DNA of 64,000 nucleotides from Siphonodentalium dalli (lineage: Eukaryota > Mollusca > Scaphopoda > Gadilida > Siphonodentaliidae): assembly GCA_032622095.1 (NCBI GenBank), contig CP136067.1:94914707-94978706 (forward strand), in the 5' to 3' direction. Under the pieces are notes generated by a model. The model was not told the origin of the DNA and made no database searches. It saw nothing but the letters and a program-made list of their open reading frames with translations. Numbering within the stretch: position 1 is the stretch's first letter; every line of letters begins with the position of its first letter. Shown piece after piece: positions 58,256-64,000 of the stretch. A program made the translations under genes and the position numbers.

Positions 58256-58334
58256 CAGCACCCCAACTCCACCCTGGCAAGTAGGAATACGAAACGCCAT
58301 GTGGCTTTAAATTCCTGGGTATAATTACACTTAC

Positions 58335-58415
58335 TCTGGTTTGCACTTTCTTCCTTTGATTGTACATCGGACCATCATATCTTCAAGTCTGTGTCCCATC
58401 GCAAACTTTGTATCA
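58335..58415 (-). CDS. DEG/ENaC exon: GHRLEDM segment
   Basis: 81 bases, the most 5' exon I can support. It follows a strong acceptor (T-rich tract then CAG at 58,416-58,418) and ends at a consensus donor (GTAAGTG on the minus strand). It begins with one base of a split codon and ends with two. The peptide carries FAMGHRLEDMMVRC and KGRKCKP, matching the family's finger-region motif G-H-x-x-E-D-M followed by a paired-cysteine loop. Its final GA joins the A of the next exon to give Glu. A 24-base G run lies about 80 bases into the following intron. The exon before it, which should end in phase 2, was not identified. Confidence 0.88.
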
Positions 58416-58802
58416 CTGAAAAAACAATGACTGTTACTATAGCATCTACTGATACTAAAAATAAATTAAATGTCAGTCTTAGATAAAGCTAAATTTAATG
58501 ACATAATATTCCCACATGGGTCATTAATTTATCTTTATATAATACTTTCTGTCATAGCCGGATGCCTTATACACATGTACAATAGCTATGCATTTCAAAA
58601 ATGCATGCACAACAGAATACAAATTAATCATAATTATTAGTTATTAAGATTTATAAAATCTCTACTTCCGAGTTACCATACCGAATTTACATTCCGAGTT
58701 TACTATTAGATTTTCTATCGCTCCCTGGTATGGCACCGTAGAATCTGCTGACACTATAAATAAATTACGTGTCAGTTTTATATTACAACTAGCAGGTTAG
58801 CC

Positions 58803-59210
58803 CGCCACTGGCGGCATTCGTTCCATGACTTTGTTCGAAAAAGCAATTGCAACAGGTTCCGAGACACTTGTGCTGCAATTGCACCAAATTTCGTCGAAAT
58901 CAGCAAGTTTTACCCGATTTGACCTTGAATTGACAATTTTGTAGGTCAAAGTCAGATCGTGGTCATGATTTGACCCGTCGAAAACACTCCCCGGACAAAA
59001 GTACAGAAATCCGCCAGTTTTACCCCATTTGACCTTGAATTTACCAGTTTGAAGGTCAATGTGACGTCGGGGTCACGATTTGACCCGTCCGTTACACGTT
59101 CGGGACAAAGGTACCCATAGGTAGCAAGTTTGGGCTCAATCGGTTGACCCGTCCCGAGTTGACCATTTTGCTTCCATAGAATTTTCATGGGACGAATGCC
59201 GCCAGTGGCG
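58803..59210. mobile_element. element with CGCCACTGGCGGCATTCG ends
   Basis: CGCCACTGGCGGCATTCGTT at the left is the complement of the right end (CGAATGCCGCCAGTGGCG). Inside are two to three degenerate copies of the 128-bp GGTCACGATTTGACCCGTCC unit also found at 49.4 kb. Possibly an RTE-like block captured between inverted ends. Confidence 0.6.
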
Positions 59211-59499
59211 TAATATTTAAATTTTAACATAGGATTTCGCATTCAAATTGATTTATGTCGATAAAACTGTTATTTTTTAAAATTTCAAGCTGAGACTTGG
59301 TGTGTCTGTGTGTAATACTTACATATTCTTAAAATGACAGAGTCCAACACGTAATTATGTTTTTGATGAAAGAAATTAATTTTTTTCGATGCTAAATTTC
59401 GAGCGATAACGTTGCGTTGAATTGTAAATAAACGCTCTTTTATAGCGACGCGTCATATACAAATGCTCATTAAATTATCACGTGATTAACCCCCGCAGT

Positions 59500-59660
59500 G
59501 CCGTTTTTGTGACTGAGAGTGGAGAACGGGTGCTCTGAGCCGCGACGACGATTCCCGTGGATTTTTACCCTTAGATGGGAAGTTTGAGCCCAATCGGTCC
59601 AGCCGTTTTCGAGTGTATAGAGGACAAATATATATATATATATATTTACGGAAGTCTCAA
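59500..59660 (+). repeat. RTE-like 3' fragment
   Basis: Contains GAGCCCAATCGGTCCAGCCG then TTTTCGAGTGTATAGAGG and an (AT)n stretch, as at the 3' end of other RTE-like repeats here. Confidence 0.4.
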
Positions 59661-59815
59661 AATATATAGGAGATAGCATCTACAGATACCAAAAATATAA
59701 ATTATGTTTGGGGATCCTTGGACAAATTTCACAAAATAACATTGCAGGAAAATGGCTATTGCCCTATGCAAGCTAAACAAGATATTATGCAATAGTTAGT
59801 AGTATATTCATATGG

Positions 59816-61068
59816 TTAAAGGTCCAATTAATGTTTGAATCCCAAATTATTTCTATATAGTGTCAGTGTTATTGCATGACTATCGTTGACATTAAATAAA
59901 CCCAAAACTATATACATTCCACCAGGATACAGAACAGCTGTGATCTATGAGTGTCCACCGAGTTATATATATTCTCAATATTCACTCAAAAGCTCCCCCT
60001 TTATTTACACCAGAATGCATCAAAATAAAAACTAGGAGATAGAGTTATCCCTCTTCCGCCAAGAATAATAGACTGGCTGTACAGTCCAGATCAAAATTAA
60101 CCACAGAACGATTCAGAACTCACGTTGTTACATCGACAACAACAACGTGTTCACATCGGAGAAGTGGATAATACAATATTTGGAGCTTCCTCTTTCAAAT
60201 AGTATATAATATGGCCATATACGCTAGCGTAATTAACGAACCGCAGCTAAGTCACACACAAGGTATATATGTGGCTTTTTGAATGTTATAAAAATAAGTT
60301 CATTGATATGTATTCCTATCATTTAAGATTCACTTTGGCCTTCCTCCGTTGGGTCATTATTTTTAATTACATTCCACAAAGGCTCACCGAAACATTCAGT
60401 TGTCCGAAAATGACATGACAATTGCAGCCTTTTTTGGATTCTGGCCCGCCAAGATAGATGACGCCATGGCGTCGTGACTTGTTTTCTGCTAATAAACGTA
60501 GGAAATTGATCTAATATGAACAAATTTATTGATAATAACTGTTTATAAATAAATACTTCAATTGTTCATTATTCTGATAGTAATTCCCCATATCTTGGAA
60601 TACAAGTAATCGATTGACACATACAGTAACAACATTTTCCGATTACGACATTAATGCTTTACGCCCACCGATCTATTGTGCGACAAAAGTGTTCGCAAAA
60701 ATTCAAACCAACAGCGTCGTATTAGATAATAATTGGTGACGTCACACAATCAGATATAGTCTATATGCGACCCAGAAGCGTCCGGCTTTGGTTCGTTAAT
60801 ATATAATGTCGACGCAATTACATCTATCTATATCTGGGCACGAATGCATTTTAGGATATTGTTGGACTCAATCGTATTGTTGTTTCCAGAAGAATAGTAA
60901 ATATTACTGGAGTCTCGAATGATTTAATGTGATAGTTACCCCGCAAATTAGCAGGACGCCTCTATTGACTAGGAAATATATTATGTGGGGTTCATAAGTA
61001 CTATGCAGACATTTCTTATCGTGGACGATAACGTGATCTGAGGATTCAAACATTAAGTGGGTCTTTAA
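59816..61068. mobile_element. TTAA-flanked element family B, probable copy in opposite orientation
   Basis: Starts TTAAAGGTCCAATTAATG and ends ATTAAGTGGGTCTTTAA, with family-B-like ends. The inner part includes a block (AACTGTTTATAAATAAATA, near 60,540) also present near 41,120, so another repeat lies inside it. Confidence 0.5.
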
Positions 61069-61120
61069 GACGTCGATTGATCAATATTAATTTTTGGCGC
61101 ACTGTACAAATCATGGCGGT

Positions 61121-61973
61121 ATCCGTATAATTCGGCCTTATTTTGATAATCCGGCCTTGTGAATGATAATCCGGCCTTATAAACAGTATGTTAGGTTGTA
61201 ACCGATAAAAACTACTTAAAAATGACATAATATCGGAAAAAAACATGATAAACGACGAGGTAAGTGTACATAGTTTACATATCAACAACATGTTCGTGAT
61301 ATTGCTCCAGAATTGATATTTTATAAGCGTTGTTTATCACGATTTGACCATAATAAATCTATGGTGGCCGCGTTATCTATCGAGTAATTTTTATCGGTTA
61401 CAACCTAACATAGTCACGGTGGGGAATCACGTGGTTTCGGGGTTGGTGAGTACCACGCATTCATAATGTGCAAACGCACAAAAGAATAATATACGAGGAA
61501 CTGACACAAAACATAGCAGCTTGATTGTTACGAGCATATGCTAGTCTATTTTTGAAACATGTTGATACCTTATTTGTTCGGAAATACTTAGTGGTTTTCT
61601 ACAACATTCTGACCAAAGTTGCCAGTCGGAGGTGCGTGGAATACACCAGTCCATACATCTTGGAGAATCCTTCGACTGACAACTTCGGTCAGAATGTTCG
61701 AGCAGACAAATGTGAATTTGGACATAAATGAGGTATCAGCTTTGTTTGAAAAATAGTATAGAATCTGCTCGTAGTTGTCAAAATAATATGTAATATTTAA
61801 TATCTTAGTTTATTACCTTTTTTCGTCGCTTCTGGTTGCGTTTTAGATCGCCTCGGCTATTTTTAGTGCATGATGAGTATCAACTCGAAACCACGTGATT
61901 CCCCACCGTGTTTATAAGGCCTGATTATCATTCACAAGGCCGGATTATCAAAATAAGGCCGAATTATACGGAT
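61121..61973. mobile_element. foldback element with a nested insertion
   Basis: ATCCGTATAATTCGGCC at the left is opposed to GGCCGAATTATACGGAT at the right. The right terminal repeat is continuous (61,886-61,973). The left is split by an extra 230-base hairpin at 61,185-61,414, after which it resumes with CACGGTGGGGAATCACGTGG. Confidence 0.72.
61185..61414. mobile_element. hairpin element inserted into a terminal repeat
   Basis: AGTATGTTAGGTTGTAACCG at the left pairs with GGTTACAACCTAACATAGT at the right. It interrupts the left terminal repeat of the 61,121-61,973 element, so it is the younger insertion. Confidence 0.65.
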
Positions 61974-62159
61974 GGGAGCAAAGTAAACCAGGTAGTGAAA
62001 TTGGTAAGGATGATAGTGCTTTACGTCGAAGTACAATTGCCTTACTCTTCTATAGCAGACTTTACGCCCAAATCCAGTGGCTGGTTTGTTCGTCAATTTT
62101 AATTAACATTATCGCACAACTTAATAAAAAAATGCTACATTTATCGATATATATATATA

Positions 62160-62535
62160 TACTAGCCGATGAGCCCGACGTTGTCCGGGCTATTCAAAAA
62201 CCAAATTTCAAGTCGATAGCTCCACCCGTTTCCGAGATCTGGTCCGCGCATGCGCGAAGCTGGCGTCGCACGGGCTCGGCGACCCGATAAAATTCGTATC
62301 CGGGGCAATATGCATTCACATACCAAATTTCAAGTCGATAGCTCCACCCGTTTCCGAGATCTCGTCTGCGCATGCGCGAAGCTGGTGTCGCACGGGCTCG
62401 CCAATACGACAACGACAACCGCCTGGTCAAACTACACACACGTACCAAGTTTCGTCCCGATCGGTCGAGAATCGTAGATTTGTATTAATGACAAACAGAC
62501 AGACAGACAGACAGAGGTCTTCAAAATATATATGA
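62160..62535 (+). mobile_element. RTE-like repeat with two 124-bp units and ACAG tail
   Basis: Starts ACTAGCCGATGAGCCCGACG. Two tandem units carry TTTCAAGTCGATAGCTCC then CGCATGCGCGAAGCTGG, followed by TTTCGTCCCGATCGGTCGAG and an (ACAG)n tail at about 62,493-62,513. The start, the CGATCGGT block and the tail fit RTE-derived non-coding repeats. Confidence 0.55.
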
Positions 62536-62602
62536 GATTTAATCTTTACGAACAATAAAAAATACCTGTCGGAAGAGTGATATCTTATGGTCATATTATA
62601 AG

Positions 62603-64000
62603 CTAAATGTTATGTTAATTAGGAGTAACTCGCGTTTGACATGAGTTTGTTTACGCTCAGAGATCACTCGGACTATAACGTGATCGGGAGGTCAAGTGAA
62701 TTCGTATTCTTTTGAATTATGTAAACATTGTGATAAAATATATTTTCCACATTTAATTTACTACTTTCAGTTGACAACTGGTGAAGTTCGGAACAAATGT
62801 AATGTTTTCTATCGTATAAACCGGACCACTTTCACAACTGTAACATTTAATACCGTCATTTGGAGATTTAGGAGCAGCATACGATTACACTGGTTGTATA
62901 AGAGGTCTGGCAAATAGAAGAATAAGTACATGGGGGCATAATTGCCAGTGAAGCCTGTGTTTAATGTGCCATACTGGTGGTAATAATTATTATACAAAAC
63001 TGTGACAGTTCACAAAAAAAGTGGAAAAATAGATGCGCAACGTGATTTTCGAATTCAGTTATTTTGTAATGTTTAAAATAGATTTTGATTTATCCATTTT
63101 TATCTTTATTTTTGCCTAAAGTTAGTTCATTTTTATTCAATAAGATTAATATCTAAGTTATCACAAACAAATCAATCTGTATTTTATGTACGTATCTTTC
63201 GGCTGATTTAGTCAAATGGTATTCTAGTTCTATCTAGTAGTTAACACGTCACACATACAATAATGCTACTCGCGTATATCAGAGAACGCATTGGGCTAAC
63301 AATATTTACCTTGATATTGTAAGCCAGTGCGTTCTCTTATATATGCGAGGCTCCATACGCGAGACTCGCATATATAAGAGAATGCGTGGCACATGATATT
63401 GCATGCTGTACCAGAGCAGCTCCCGTCATGAACGGGTTAAGGGTCAGATGCACGTTTGGCCAAAATTTCCTGGTATTTCTAAATATATTTTCTCAAAATC
63501 TGTCGGGAATTTATTTGTGAAATTTGGTACAAGCGATTATTATGATATAATATTAAGAACAATCGAACAATTATTTATTATAATCTCATTTACTTCACTT
63601 TTATGGCATGAACAATATTTAAAATTTGACCGTTTTGAGGTACCAAGAACTTCTGTAAATTAGATTTGTTTCAAAAGTGCAGATAATTTTCCATGATATC
63701 GTATCTGAAGATCTTGAGAGGAGACTTAATTTTTCTTGATTCATGAAACTTAATGATTATTTTCACTTAGAAAGACAACTACCCACACATAATTTTCTAT
63801 ATTTGAGAATTTTCATGTCATTCATGTTGTTCAATGAAAAATTGGGCTGAGATGAGTTCTGGGTCATGGCTTCATAACCAAGTTAAGCTGACCACCACAT
63901 CTCTTAACACTGTGGCCTAATTTATGTTGATTGCTCCTTGCTTGAGTGGCCCAGACTGCATATCAATAGTTGGTTTAATTGAGCTGAAATATTTGTGACT
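62603..64000. other. region upstream of the last identified channel exon
   Basis: Apart from the MITE at 63.24-63.44 kb, no exon encoding the expected FPAVT block or first membrane segment could be found. Confidence 0.4.
63241..63440. mobile_element. piggyBac-like MITE, GATGAC-type ends (degenerate left end)
   Basis: Right end GCTCCCGTCATGAACGGGTTAA-like, matching the 18.2 kb element. Hairpin core at 63,323-63,393 plus a partial inverted copy upstream. The left end (TTAACACGTC) is only loosely similar. Confidence 0.55.

Larger units (their letters stand above)
2636..58415 (-). other. DEG/ENaC cation channel gene, 3' part (10 exons)
   Basis: Gene-level entry for a split minus-strand gene. 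Ten exons with AG/GT borders join in compatible phases into about 369 residues that follow the DEG/ENaC family order: a GHRLEDM block, YGNCY, a GIRLAIH/PFP block, PPFGTC, a CGC block, a CVCDDPC block, IDWP, NIYFEDLNYE, then LSDVGG-GLW-GLS at the pore helix. The family forms trimeric sodium-selective or cation channels of the plasma membrane, gated by peptides, acid or mechanical force. The gating ligand cannot be read from sequence. Family members are usually 500-700 residues, so roughly 150-250 N-terminal residues (cytosolic start, first membrane segment) are missing and probably lie beyond base 64,000. Introns range from 2.2 kb to 19.4 kb, apart from a 0.3 kb one that exists only if the 3,230-3,313 candidate exon is used, and they hold nearly all the repeats in the window. 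Exon borders were found by eye. Confidence 0.9.

Noticed and set aside
58803-59242. 96-codon minus-strand frame
   Set aside because: It lies across the inverted-end element and its 128-bp repeat units.
62566-62602. 37-base minus-strand candidate exon preceding the GHRLEDM exon
   Set aside because: Phase 2 at its end fits, but it is tiny, has a weak acceptor, carries no motif and lies at the edge of a repeat.

Overview
This is nuclear DNA of a metazoan, most likely a marine spiralian such as a mollusc or annelid. The reasons are AT-rich sequence, spliced genes with very small exons and GT-AG introns, a DEG/ENaC channel gene, a peptide-receptor-like GPCR, and dense MITE, foldback and minisatellite DNA. 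I could not run a database search, so the clade is inference. No tRNA, rRNA, CRISPR or bacterial feature was seen.

The main content is one split gene on the minus strand, about 55.8 kb inside the window (58,415 down to 2,707). It encodes the extracellular domain, second membrane segment and cytosolic tail of a DEG/ENaC cation channel subunit. I rebuilt ten exons by hand: 58,335-58,415; 38,803-38,894; 28,577-28,740; 26,427-26,516; 23,852-23,981; 18,423-18,498; 11,121-11,178; 7,771-7,868; 5,116-5,191; 2,707-2,952. Every junction keeps the reading frame and joins into about 369 residues in family order. The exons for the N terminus and first membrane segment were not found and probably lie beyond base 64,000. 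A further in-frame 84-base candidate exon (3,230-3,313) would put 28 residues just before the pore helix.

A second gene, an intronless class A GPCR (43,848-44,972, plus strand), sits inside the 19.4 kb intron of the channel gene on the opposite strand.

The rest is mostly introns filled with repeats. 249-566: 32-bp minisatellite. 1.9-2.6 kb: TTAA-flanked element. 4.8-12.6 kb: palindromic TA-flanked MITEs and foldbacks. 8.4-10.4 kb: 23-bp minisatellite. 12.7-18.4 kb: TTAA-flanked elements and foldbacks. 18.9-22.6 kb: decayed Ty3/gypsy-type LTR retrotransposon. 22.8-23.7 kb and 45.1-47.9 kb: two opposite copies of one RTE-like repeat. 26.0-26.43 kb: 39-bp array that repeats the donor splice site of the adjoining exon. 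28.9-38.7 kb: about 9.7 kb of 30-bp satellite with a 2.84-2.88 kb higher-order period. 39.4-41.0, 57.0 and 63.3 kb: piggyBac-like MITEs sharing one hairpin core. 42.5-43.5 kb: 5'-truncated LINE. 52.1-52.5 kb: tRNA-derived SINE. 57-62.5 kb: nested foldback elements.

The most unusual feature is the 39-bp array at 26.0-26.43 kb. Each unit is the last 15 bases of a channel exon plus the first 24 bases of its intron, so the gene carries about eleven tandem copies of one 5' splice site. The first four are in frame, 13 residues apart.
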